Source of the DNA: CAG-582 sp964551965
Lineage (GTDB): Bacteria; Bacillota_I; Bacilli_A; RF39; UBA660
Length of the DNA: 5,761 nt
NCBI GenBank assembly: GCA_964551965.1
Contig: CAZKFB010000059.1
Coordinates: 1 to 5,761, forward strand
Reading direction: 5' to 3'
Shown: positions 1 to 5,651 of the stretch, in pieces
Layout: the number at the start of each line of letters is the position of its first letter
How positions within the stretch are numbered: the first letter of the stretch is position 1
Made by a program: the position numbers and the translations under genes
The notes under the pieces: model-generated
Told to the model about the DNA's origin: nothing
Database searches by the model: none
The model's input: the letters and a program-made list of their open reading frames with translations, nothing else

Positions 1-111
1 TTTAATAGTAAAATAGAATTAGAATTATTCTTAAGTGTAGAAGAGAATATAGGAATTAAAGAATTGGGTGATTTGAGTGATACCGAGCAAAGTTTACGAC
101 ATACTAATTAA
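1..111 (+). CDS. 3' end of an unrecognised reading frame (partial)
   Basis: The first forward frame is open from base 1 to a TAA at 109-111, giving 36 residues (FNSKIELELFLSVEENIGIK at the visible start, ending SLRHTN). The other two forward frames have stops early in the window, so this is the best candidate for the tail of an upstream gene. Its codon use (GAA, TTA, ATA, AAA) resembles the neighbours. It would overlap the VanZ-like gene by 35 bases in a different frame, which is longer than usual. The C-terminus matches no family I recognise; it does not look like the ends of PhoH or PgpH, which often precede ybeY. The alternative is that the upstream gene ends before the window or at the TAA at 3-5, leaving this stretch non-coding. 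Confidence 0.4.
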   Translation, partial: FNSKIELELFLSVEENIGIKELGDLSDTEQSLRHTN

Positions 112-700
112 TCTATTACCAATGATTATACTTTTTAGTGTTGTTATGATCTTAATTAAAATAGTTGCTGTAATATATAATAAAGAGAAAATATTAGAAT
201 ATAAAGATATTAAAAATTTACTTTATATCATATATTGCTTTGCGCTTTTTATGTTAGTAACAACGACAGACTTTAGTAGTTATTCTAATAACTTTATTCC
301 TTTTAATGAAATAAGAAGATATGAAGTAACTTCGGCATTATTTTACCGTAATATAATTGGTAACATTGCGCTTTTTATCCCATTTGCATTTATTATAAGT
401 GATATGATTAAAGATAAGATAGGTAAATCTAATTTACTTATAACTTCATTTATATGCTTATTTACTTCAAGTACAATTGAAACTATTCAAATGTTTATTG
501 GTAGAAGTTTTGATATCGATGATATAATTCTTAACTTTGCTGGTAGTATAATTGGCTATATCATGTATAAAGCAATACGTAAGTTTTATAATTCTTTGCC
601 AGAATTCTTTCATAAAGATATATTTAAAACAATATTCTTAATTTCTTTTGTAATACTATTTTTAATAATTTTTGTAATATACTATGAGGTGACAAGATGA
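77..700 (+). CDS. VanZ-like family integral membrane protein
   Basis: This is a 207-residue polytopic membrane protein of the VanZ-like family, named after the teicoplanin-resistance accessory protein VanZ. Most chromosomal members have no defined role, so no resistance function should be assumed. The family signatures are visible: NFIPF (72-76), the RNIIGNIALFIPF segment (91-103), E135 and Q138, then R143, D146, D148-D149 and N153-G156 in the block before the next membrane segment. Hydrophobic segments lie near 12-33, 47-63, 91-110, 119-134, 149-166 and 185-203, so about six helices; the last extends beyond the family core. The GTG start at 77 is preceded by GGGTGAT (66-72), and an in-frame TGA sits at 74-76, so no longer start is possible. 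An ATG at 122 is in frame but lacks a ribosome binding site. The stop overlaps the ybeY start in ATGA, indicating translational coupling. Confidence 0.85.
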   Translation: MIPSKVYDILINLLPMIILFSVVMILIKIVAVIYNKEKILEYKDIKNLLYIIYCFALFMLVTTTDFSSYSNNFIPFNEIRRYEVTSALFYRNIIGNIALFIPFAFIISDMIKDKIGKSNLLITSFICLFTSSTIETIQMFIGRSFDIDDIILNFAGSIIGYIMYKAIRKFYNSLPEFFHKDIFKTIFLISFVILFLIIFVIYYEVTR

Positions 701-1140
701 ATCAATTTGAAATATTTAATGAGTTTAACTATGAAGAAGACTATAGTTATTTAGAAAATGTAATTGAATATACATTAAAGAAACAGGGAGTTAAGAATGC
801 ATATCTATCAATAATATTTATCGATGACGATAAAATGCATGAGATGAATAAGGAATATCGAGGCATTGATCGAACAACTGATGTTTTATCTTTTGCTTAT
901 GAGGACAATGAAGAGATTATAGGCGAGATTAGAGAATTAGGAGATATATTTGTATCTATTCCTAAAATGAAAAGTCAAGCATTAGAATATGGTCATTCAG
1001 AGAAGAGAGAATTATCATTTTTAGTTGTTCATGGAATTCTTCATTTACTTGGATATGATCATACAATAGATGATAGTCATGAAAAGGCTCAATTTGAACT
1101 ACAAGACGAAATATTAAATGAATTAAATATTACGAGATAA
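697..1140 (+). CDS. ybeY: Endoribonuclease YbeY (16S rRNA 3'-end maturation)
   Basis: YbeY is a zinc-dependent single-strand endoribonuclease needed for 16S rRNA 3'-end processing and ribosome quality control in the cytoplasm. The 147-residue product has the normal family length. The zinc site is intact as H112-G-I-L-H116-L-L-G-Y-D-H122, the H-x3-H-x5-H pattern. Upstream are the conserved N51-KEYR55 and D58-R59-T-T-D62-V-L-S-F66 blocks, with R59 matching the functionally important arginine, and the G82-D83-I strand. The ATG at 697 overlaps the VanZ-like stop and has a good GAGGTGA (686-692) four bases upstream. The gene ends in tandem TAATAA. Presence next to era matches the usual Bacillota order, although dgkA and cdd, which often lie between them, are absent. 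The identification is secure. Confidence 0.97.
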   Translation: MNQFEIFNEFNYEEDYSYLENVIEYTLKKQGVKNAYLSIIFIDDDKMHEMNKEYRGIDRTTDVLSFAYEDNEEIIGEIRELGDIFVSIPKMKSQALEYGHSEKRELSFLVVHGILHLLGYDHTIDDSHEKAQFELQDEILNELNITR

Positions 1141-1144
1141 TAAA

Positions 1145-1173
1145 TTTACATAACAAGTTTATCATGATATAAT
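1145..1173 (+). promoter_or_regulatory. Extended -10 promoter for era
   Basis: TTTACA (1145-1150, one mismatch to the sigma-A -35 consensus) is followed after exactly 17 bases by a perfect TATAAT (1168-1173). TG at 1165-1166 makes this an extended -10 element (TGATATAAT). It fills the 56-base gap between ybeY and era. Transcription would start near 1180, leaving a leader of only about 17 bases that is mostly the ribosome binding site. No terminator is visible after ybeY, so read-through from upstream is also likely. Confidence 0.85.
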
Positions 1174-1196
1174 GAATTATAGTAGGAAGTGATTGA

Positions 1197-2078
1197 ATGA
1201 AAAGTGGATTTGCAAGTATAGTTGGTCGTCCAAATACTGGAAAAAGTACATTGATAAATACGATTATTAATCAAAAAATAGCTATTGTTTCCAATATTGC
1301 AGGTACAACAAGAAACACTATTCAAGGTATTTATCACGATGATGATACCCAAATCGTATTTGTCGATACGCCAGGAATTCATAAAGCATCTGATAAACTT
1401 GGAAAACACTTAAACAAACAGTCCTATGAATCACTTGAAGACATCGATGTTATTCTATTTGTCGTTGATGCTTCTACCGGATTAGGTAAAGGCGATAGAT
1501 TCATAATCGAAGCTTTAAAACATACTACAGTTCCGGTAATCTTAGTTTTAAATAAAATAGATAAGATAACTAAAGACGGAATATTAAAGTGTATCAATAA
1601 TTATAAAGATTTATATGAATTTGCCGATATAATCCCAATAAGTGCATTGAGAGACGATAATGTTGATCGATTAATTTCTTTAACTAAGAAATATTTAAAA
1701 GATTCAATAAAGTATTATGATGATGAAACAATAACTAATAATGATCCTTTATTTATGATTTCTGAATTAGTTCGTGAAAAGATTCTAAATCTTACAACTG
1801 ATGAAGTACCACATTCAATTACTTGTGTGCTTACTTCATATAAAGAAACATCTAGCATTATTAATATTTCAATAGATATTATTGTATCTAGAGATTCCCA
1901 AAAGAAGATCATTATCGGTAAACAAGGTAATATGCTTAAGACTATAGGTACAGAAGCAAGAAAAGATATCGAAAGAATGCTTGGTAAACAAGTATACTTA
2001 GAATTATATGTAAAAACAGTAAAGAATTGGAGAAATAAGGAAAAATATTTAGCTGAACTTGGATTCGATAATAAATAA
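1197..2078 (+). CDS. era: GTPase Era, ribosome assembly factor
   Basis: Era is an essential cytoplasmic GTPase that binds the 3' end of 16S rRNA and assists 30S subunit maturation. The product is 293 residues, the usual length. The G motifs are present in order: G1 GRPNTGKS (10-17), G2 in AGTTRNT (36-41), G3 DTPG (57-60), G4 NKID (119-122) and G5 SAL (149-151). The C-terminal KH RNA-binding domain shows RDSQKKIIIGKQG (232-244), with the GKQG loop at 241-244, and the family ending VKNWRNKEKYLAELGF. The only small departure is Thr for the more usual Val in GRPNVGKS, which should be tolerated. ATG 1197 is preceded by AGGAAGTGA (1184-1192). Its own promoter lies just upstream, and the next gene begins 17 bases after the stop, so the two form one transcript. 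Era and YbeY cooperate in 16S rRNA 3'-end maturation, which fits their adjacency. Confidence 0.98.
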   Translation: MKSGFASIVGRPNTGKSTLINTIINQKIAIVSNIAGTTRNTIQGIYHDDDTQIVFVDTPGIHKASDKLGKHLNKQSYESLEDIDVILFVVDASTGLGKGDRFIIEALKHTTVPVILVLNKIDKITKDGILKCINNYKDLYEFADIIPISALRDDNVDRLISLTKKYLKDSIKYYDDETITNNDPLFMISELVREKILNLTTDEVPHSITCVLTSYKETSSIINISIDIIVSRDSQKKIIIGKQGNMLKTIGTEARKDIERMLGKQVYLELYVKTVKNWRNKEKYLAELGFDNK

Positions 2079-2095
2079 GATAGAAAGGTGAAAAT

Positions 2096-3415
2096 ATGGA
2101 AGTAGTATTAAAATTAGATGATATACTTGAACGTGAAAAAGAAGTATTTAATCAATATATTAAAAGCCAAAAAGAAATTGATATGCTTCCATTATTAGAT
2201 CGTTTTAGTAAATTAGACAAGAAAGTATATTCAATCGAAGATGCTTATCGATATTTAAAAATGTATACTTCTTCAAAAATAATTACTGAAGAAGAACAAA
2301 ACAGTTTTCAAGAAGCTAAAAAAGTAGAACCTATATTAATATTTAAAAGAGGTAAAAAAGCAGTTAAACAGCTAATCGAATCAAATGCTGATGAAAAAGA
2401 ATTATATGTCTTAGCATCGGAATTTTCTAAAATAGATGGTCGTGTTAAAAGTTATTCACCTAATTATGTTAAGAGTTGTATAGAATATTATCGAAGAAAT
2501 ACTAACAATACTGAATTACTAAAAACACATGAAACAATTCAAAAATTAATAAAGAATAAAGAAGACAAGGATTTTGATATATCATTGATACCTGCTATTA
2601 TTAGCTTTGATGATTTAATAGCATCAGTTAACTTTATTAAATCAATAAATATCTCATATGAGGAATTAAAAAGATTAATAGATACTTACTGTGTGCTTTA
2701 TCCAGGAAATGAATCTGATTTAGCTTATTTAAAAGAACTAATGAGTGTATTAAAGAATCAAAAGAAAAATAATATTATCCCTAAATCAGATAATAAAATA
2801 TCAAGGAGACTTGTTAAGTTGTCTCATTTATTAGAAAGTTATCTCATTACAGATGTTGATGATATATTCAAGATTGAAGGTAAATATCATATGTCTCAAT
2901 ATGAATTTAATTTAGCTTTAAAAGAAGGACTTGCATCAAATGATCCTTTAATTCTTTCTTTAATTGATAAATACAACATTAAAGAGAGAACAATTGATGA
3001 ATATAACACAGAGATTGCCACACGTATCGGAAATGCTATTATAAATGGTGTAAATTATGGAAATGGATATCACTCATTCGATATAATTGATTATTTCAAT
3101 ATGAGTGAAGGATTATCAATTGACATAATAAAAGAAAAAATCAAAGAAAACTTTGATAGTACCCAAGAAGAATATATATTAAAAATTTTAAATAAACTAG
3201 AATATAAGAGTACTTATCAATCAGAAGAGGATCTAAGTAATAGTATTGGTGTATTTAGTAAGAACGGTAGAAATATTACTAAATTGGAAAAAGAAAGTGT
3301 TATTAGCTATATGATAGAAAATAATCTACCAATAAATAACTCAGTATTTTTTGCAGCATGCGAAAAGTACTTTAATGGTGATTTAGAAATAGAAGAAGTA
3401 AAAAAGATCGCCTAA
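2096..3415 (+). CDS. Uncharacterised 439-residue soluble, probably helical protein
   Basis: I do not recognise this protein. It has 439 residues, no signal peptide and no hydrophobic stretch long enough for a membrane helix, so it is predicted to be cytoplasmic. It is rich in Lys, Glu, Ile, Ser and Asn, reads as mostly alpha-helical, and has only three cysteines (C128, C199, C422) with no metal-binding spacing. I see no Walker motif, helix-turn-helix signature or known catalytic motif. Several segments share a weak pattern of a short hydrophobic turn followed by a helix ending in an aromatic residue (around 119-132, 185-198 and 411-425), which might reflect degenerate helical repeats; that is inference. 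The ATG at 2096 has AAAGGTG (2084-2090) at good spacing, only 17 bases after the era stop, so it belongs to the era operon. It sits between era and yqzL-recO, which are often close neighbours in Bacillota. Codon use resembles its neighbours, with no sign of recent transfer. Confidence 0.85.
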   Translation: MEVVLKLDDILEREKEVFNQYIKSQKEIDMLPLLDRFSKLDKKVYSIEDAYRYLKMYTSSKIITEEEQNSFQEAKKVEPILIFKRGKKAVKQLIESNADEKELYVLASEFSKIDGRVKSYSPNYVKSCIEYYRRNTNNTELLKTHETIQKLIKNKEDKDFDISLIPAIISFDDLIASVNFIKSINISYEELKRLIDTYCVLYPGNESDLAYLKELMSVLKNQKKNNIIPKSDNKISRRLVKLSHLLESYLITDVDDIFKIEGKYHMSQYEFNLALKEGLASNDPLILSLIDKYNIKERTIDEYNTEIATRIGNAIINGVNYGNGYHSFDIIDYFNMSEGLSIDIIKEKIKENFDSTQEEYILKILNKLEYKSTYQSEEDLSNSIGVFSKNGRNITKLEKESVISYMIENNLPINNSVFFAACEKYFNGDLEIEEVKKIA

Positions 3416-3430
3416 TTGAATAAAATATTT

Positions 3431-3471
3431 AAATATCATCCATTATATATGTAGAGAGGGTGATATTTTTT
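3431..3471 (+). promoter_or_regulatory. Hairpin overlapping the yqzL ribosome binding site
   Basis: AAATATCATCC (3431-3441) pairs with GGGTGATATTT (3458-3468) to give an 11-pair stem containing one G-U pair, with a 16-base loop. A run of six T (3466-3471) covers the last stem bases and what follows. The 3' arm contains the GGGTGAT that serves as the Shine-Dalgarno of yqzL, so the folded form would mask the yqzL start. It could also act as a weak intrinsic terminator after the 439-codon gene, but only three T lie beyond the stem and the TTG start is embedded there. Which role applies, or whether it has any, is inference. Confidence 0.55.
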
Positions 3472-3547
3472 GAATAAAAAAGAGGCTTGGGAGTTATTTA
3501 AGAAAACTGGCAAAATAGAATACTATTTAGAATACAAAAAGAAGTGA
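3470..3547 (+). CDS. yqzL: YqzL-like small protein
   Basis: This 25-residue reading frame encodes MNKKEAWELFKKTGKIEYYL followed by EYKKK (the TTG start is read as Met). It carries the core of the YqzL-like family: W-x-L-F-x-x-T-G-x-I-x-x-Y-L-x-Y-K. Family members are tiny proteins of unknown function encoded just before recO in many Bacillota, exactly the position here; the Bacillus protein is nearly twice as long, as I recall it. The TTG at 3470 follows GAGGGTGAT (3456-3464) at normal spacing, and an in-frame TGA at 3461-3463 rules out a longer form. The stop lies four bases before the recO ATG, and the recO ribosome binding site lies inside the end of this gene, so translation of the two is probably coupled. 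No function is known, and a role as a leader for recO is possible. Confidence 0.8.
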   Translation: MNKKEAWELFKKTGKIEYYLEYKKK

Positions 3548-3551
3548 TTTT

Positions 3552-4274
3552 ATGCTAAAAACAATTGAAGGCGTTGTTGTATCGACAACTCCTTTCAGTG
3601 AAAGTTCAAAAATAATTAATATTCTAACCAAAGAAGGAATCGTTAGTGTAATTTCTAAAGGATCAAAAAAGCTCAATAGTCCACTTAGAATTATATCTAA
3701 TAAATTAACCTACGGAGAATATACAATATATTATAATAGAGATAAGTTATCTACTTTAAAAGAAGGAGCAGTAATAAATGAATTTAAAAACATTCATTCT
3801 GATTTATCTCTAATATCGTATTTTACATATATTACTGAATTATCTAATCAAGTAATGAAAGAAAACAATCACGAAGAAATATATAATTTATATATTAAAA
3901 CGGTATTAAAAATCGAAGATGGATTAAATCCTATTGTAATGATGAATATTTTAGAAATAAAACTACTTGATTATTTAGGAGTATCATTATCCTTAAATGG
4001 ATGTGCTAAATGTGGAAGTGATAAAGATATAATCACGATTGATCCCGACGTTGGTGGATACTTATGTAAGAACTGTTATACTAACGAGATAATATATGAT
4101 GAAAAGGTAAGAAAAATGCTTCGTATGTATTATTTAGTAGATATTGATAGTATAAAAGAACTTAAAATAAAAGATTATGTAATTGATGCTATAAATCACT
4201 TTATGACAGTATACTATGATCGTTATACAGGTATATATACTCATAGTAAGAAATTTCTTGAAGAAAAATACTAA
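3552..4274 (+). CDS. recO: DNA repair protein RecO
   Basis: RecO is a cytoplasmic recombination mediator that works with RecR, and in many species RecF, to load RecA onto single-stranded DNA covered by SSB; it also anneals complementary strands. The 240-residue product has the usual length. Residues 1 to about 80 form the expected OB-fold region (opening TIEGVVVSTTPFSESSKIIN), followed by a helical domain. The zinc site of Gram-positive RecO is complete: C151-A-K-C154-G and C172-K-N-C175, preceded by the typical LEIKLLDYLGV (134-144). ATG 3552 is served by AAGAAGTGAT (3539-3548) at the end of yqzL. The stop codon lies inside the terminator stem, closing the era to recO block. The glyQS genes that follow recO in Bacillus are not here. 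Confidence 0.97.
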   Translation: MLKTIEGVVVSTTPFSESSKIINILTKEGIVSVISKGSKKLNSPLRIISNKLTYGEYTIYYNRDKLSTLKEGAVINEFKNIHSDLSLISYFTYITELSNQVMKENNHEEIYNLYIKTVLKIEDGLNPIVMMNILEIKLLDYLGVSLSLNGCAKCGSDKDIITIDPDVGGYLCKNCYTNEIIYDEKVRKMLRMYYLVDIDSIKELKIKDYVIDAINHFMTVYYDRYTGIYTHSKKFLEEKY

Positions 4275-4295
4275 AATATGTTTTAGTATTTTTTT
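4264..4295 (+). terminator. Intrinsic terminator after recO
   Basis: AAAAATACTAAAA (4264-4276) pairs perfectly with TTTTAGTATTTTT (4281-4293) around a four-base TATG loop, giving a 13-pair stem. Seven T occupy 4289-4295. The recO stop TAA (4272-4274) is inside the 5' arm. The stem is A+T-rich but long. The A run at the 5' side means it might also work in the opposite direction, though no minus-strand gene faces it. Confidence 0.85.
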
Positions 4296-4308
4296 AATGT
4301 AGAAATAA

Positions 4309-4317
4309 TGATATAAT
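4309..4317 (+). promoter_or_regulatory. Extended -10 promoter for the membrane protein gene
   Basis: TGATATAAT (4309-4317) is a perfect extended -10 element, identical to the one before era. The -35 position at 17-base spacing falls in the T tract of the recO terminator and is poor, so the TG motif probably compensates. It lies immediately after a terminator, where a new promoter is needed. Transcription would begin near 4324, only about 12 bases before the chosen GTG start, so the ribosome binding site would be at the very 5' end of the message. Confidence 0.75.
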
Positions 4318-4324
4318 TTATAAT

Positions 4325-4330
4325 AGGTGA
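4325..4330 (+). promoter_or_regulatory. Ribosome binding site that decides the downstream start
   Basis: AGGTGA (4325-4330) is the only Shine-Dalgarno sequence here. It overlaps an in-frame GTG at 4327, which therefore cannot be the start it serves. The next in-frame GTG at 4336 lies five bases after it, the same GGTGA-to-start distance (four to five bases) seen at ybeY, recO, the 439-codon gene and the VanZ-like gene. Confidence 0.8.
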
Positions 4331-4335
4331 GTCGT

Positions 4336-5586
4336 GTGAACTTATTTAAAAAGAAGAAAAAAGAATTAACTGAAGATGAAATCATCGAAAAAGAACTAGA
4401 TGAAGAATTTAAAGAACCAAATCTCTTCAATTTAAAAGAAATAATAAATACAATTAAAACTAAGACTGATGATGATATCGAATATGAAAGTTTGCTAACG
4501 GAAGAAGAAAAACAAGAAGAATTAAAACAGAAACAGGAAGATAAAAAATTCATGATTAAAGCTTTTTCTATATTAGCCGGAATATTTCTTGTTGTTATTG
4601 TCGTTGGTGTATTTTTTATTAAAGATAACAAAAGTGATCTATATAAGATTACAGAACCTCTATTGAAGGATTATTATAAGAATAAATATAATGAAAAAGT
4701 AACATTCAAATCTTTAGAATATTTGAGTATTGATGATAAAGAAACTGATATTGTATTAGCTACTACTAAAGATAATAAACATATAATGTCCATTAACAAT
4801 GAATTAATTGGTGATGATATCAGTAATAATATTAGTAAGGAATTAGTAACAAAAATAAATAGTGAATTACCTAATTTTGGTATTTTAAATAGTGAAATAA
4901 ATATAGCATATAAAGATTACTATGATAAATATAATAAAAGATTAGATTATATAAATGTTATTCCAAATTTAAAATTAGATGAACTAATAGAAAGTAAGAA
5001 ACTAACTGTCGAATATATAGCATTCTATAATGGTATTATTGATAATAATGTAGTCTTAAATATTTTAAATAATTATTCTGATGATTCTAAATTCTATTTT
5101 ATAAGACTTGATAATGGATTACCTACTAAACTAGATGTCATTGATAAAATTAATCAATTTAATATTAATATTACAGGAAATAGAGAAGTCGAAAAGGAAG
5201 TATTCATATATGATTTAGATAGAACTCATAATGCTGTTAATACAGTTAGATTTAGTAGATATGCTAATAATACAATTGAAGAATATCCTAACTATACGCT
5301 TAAGAATATATTCAAAATAGAATTAGAATCTGATTACTCATATAGTAAAAAAGAAAGTATTGGAAATTACTTCCTAATTAAGATGAATAATATAAATAAG
5401 AATAACTTATTGCAAGTAGATTATAGTGAGTCCGATCATACATTCTTTGAAATAAATATCGATAACTATAATAATTTTATAATAATTAATTTTGGTGGTT
5501 CTTCTTATCTAATCGGTAACAATGAAGCAACTTTTGGAACATTAGAAGAAAATAAGTCATTCCTATGTAATTTAGGACTATGCTAA
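4336..5586 (+). CDS. Uncharacterised single-pass membrane protein with large external domain
   Basis: I do not recognise this 416-residue protein. Residues 1-72 are hydrophilic and highly charged: a lysine cluster (5-9), acidic stretches, and a Glu/Lys/Gln-rich segment (55-71) that could form a helix or coiled coil. One hydrophobic segment (about 73-95, with AFSILAGIFLVVIVVGVFFI at its core) is followed by a long polar region rich in Asn, Asp, Tyr and Ile. The short lysine-rich N-terminus and single helix suggest cytoplasmic N-terminus and external C-terminus. No cleavage or lipobox motif is visible. The only cysteines are C411 and C416, in the last six residues (CNLGLC). The longer reading from GTG 4327 adds three residues but conflicts with the ribosome binding site. 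It has its own promoter after the recO terminator, and no terminator separates it from alaS. Composition matches its neighbours. A surface or envelope role is inference only. Confidence 0.85.
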   Translation: MNLFKKKKKELTEDEIIEKELDEEFKEPNLFNLKEIINTIKTKTDDDIEYESLLTEEEKQEELKQKQEDKKFMIKAFSILAGIFLVVIVVGVFFIKDNKSDLYKITEPLLKDYYKNKYNEKVTFKSLEYLSIDDKETDIVLATTKDNKHIMSINNELIGDDISNNISKELVTKINSELPNFGILNSEINIAYKDYYDKYNKRLDYINVIPNLKLDELIESKKLTVEYIAFYNGIIDNNVVLNILNNYSDDSKFYFIRLDNGLPTKLDVIDKINQFNINITGNREVEKEVFIYDLDRTHNAVNTVRFSRYANNTIEEYPNYTLKNIFKIELESDYSYSKKESIGNYFLIKMNNINKNNLLQVDYSESDHTFFEINIDNYNNFIIINFGGSSYLIGNNEATFGTLEENKSFLCNLGLC

Positions 5587-5597
5587 ATAAGTATTTA

Positions 5598-5606
5598 TGG
5601 TATAAT
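5598..5606 (+). promoter_or_regulatory. Extended -10 promoter for alaS
   Basis: TGGTATAAT (5598-5606) is a perfect extended -10 element in the 65-base gap before alaS. No good -35 is visible at 16-18 bases upstream, where the end of the preceding coding sequence lies. The transcript would start near 5613 and carry a leader of about 40 bases. That is too short for a T-box, a common control of aminoacyl-tRNA synthetase genes in Bacillota. Confidence 0.65.
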
Positions 5607-5620
5607 ATTAGAGAAAATTG

Positions 5621-5635
5621 ACATTTATTAAATGT
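5621..5635 (+). repeat. Small perfect palindrome in the alaS leader
   Basis: ACATTT-ATT-AAATGT (5621-5635) is a six-base inverted repeat around a three-base centre, ending three bases before the AAGGAGGGAA ribosome binding site of alaS (5639-5648). It might be an operator or a weak leader hairpin, or chance in A+T-rich DNA. No T-tract follows, so it is not a terminator. Confidence 0.35.
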
Positions 5636-5651
5636 AATAAGGAGGGAAATT

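Noticed and set aside
240..378. Repeated TTGCGCTTTTTAT inside the VanZ-like gene
   Set aside because: Two short copies encode similar hydrophobic residues (ALF) in different membrane segments, consistent with chance.
77..700. Glycopeptide resistance gene vanZ
   Set aside because: The family match is clear, but no van resistance genes are nearby and most VanZ-like proteins are not resistance determinants.
1146..1409. Minus-strand 87-codon frame
   Set aside because: It lies opposite the conserved N-terminal GTPase region of era, has no recognisable protein features, and is a shadow frame.
1715..1912. Minus-strand 65-codon frame
   Set aside because: It is opposite the era KH-domain region with no recognisable family, so it is a shadow.
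3416..3450. Possible promoter before yqzL (TTGAAT then TATATAT)
   Set aside because: The spacing between the two elements is over 20 bases and the -10 is poor, unlike the three clear promoters in the window.
4134..4631. Minus-strand 165-codon frame rich in Ser, Phe, Ile and Tyr
   Set aside because: It runs across the end of recO, the terminator, the promoter and the start of the next gene. Its composition is what A+T-rich antisense gives.
5584..5597. TAAATA-AG-TATTTA as a terminator of the membrane protein gene
   Set aside because: The stem is short and all A/T with a two-base centre, and no T tract follows; it is not stable enough to call.
5618..5623. Perfect TTGACA as a -35 element before alaS
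   Set aside because: No -10-like sequence lies 16-18 bases downstream, where the GGAGGG ribosome binding site sits.
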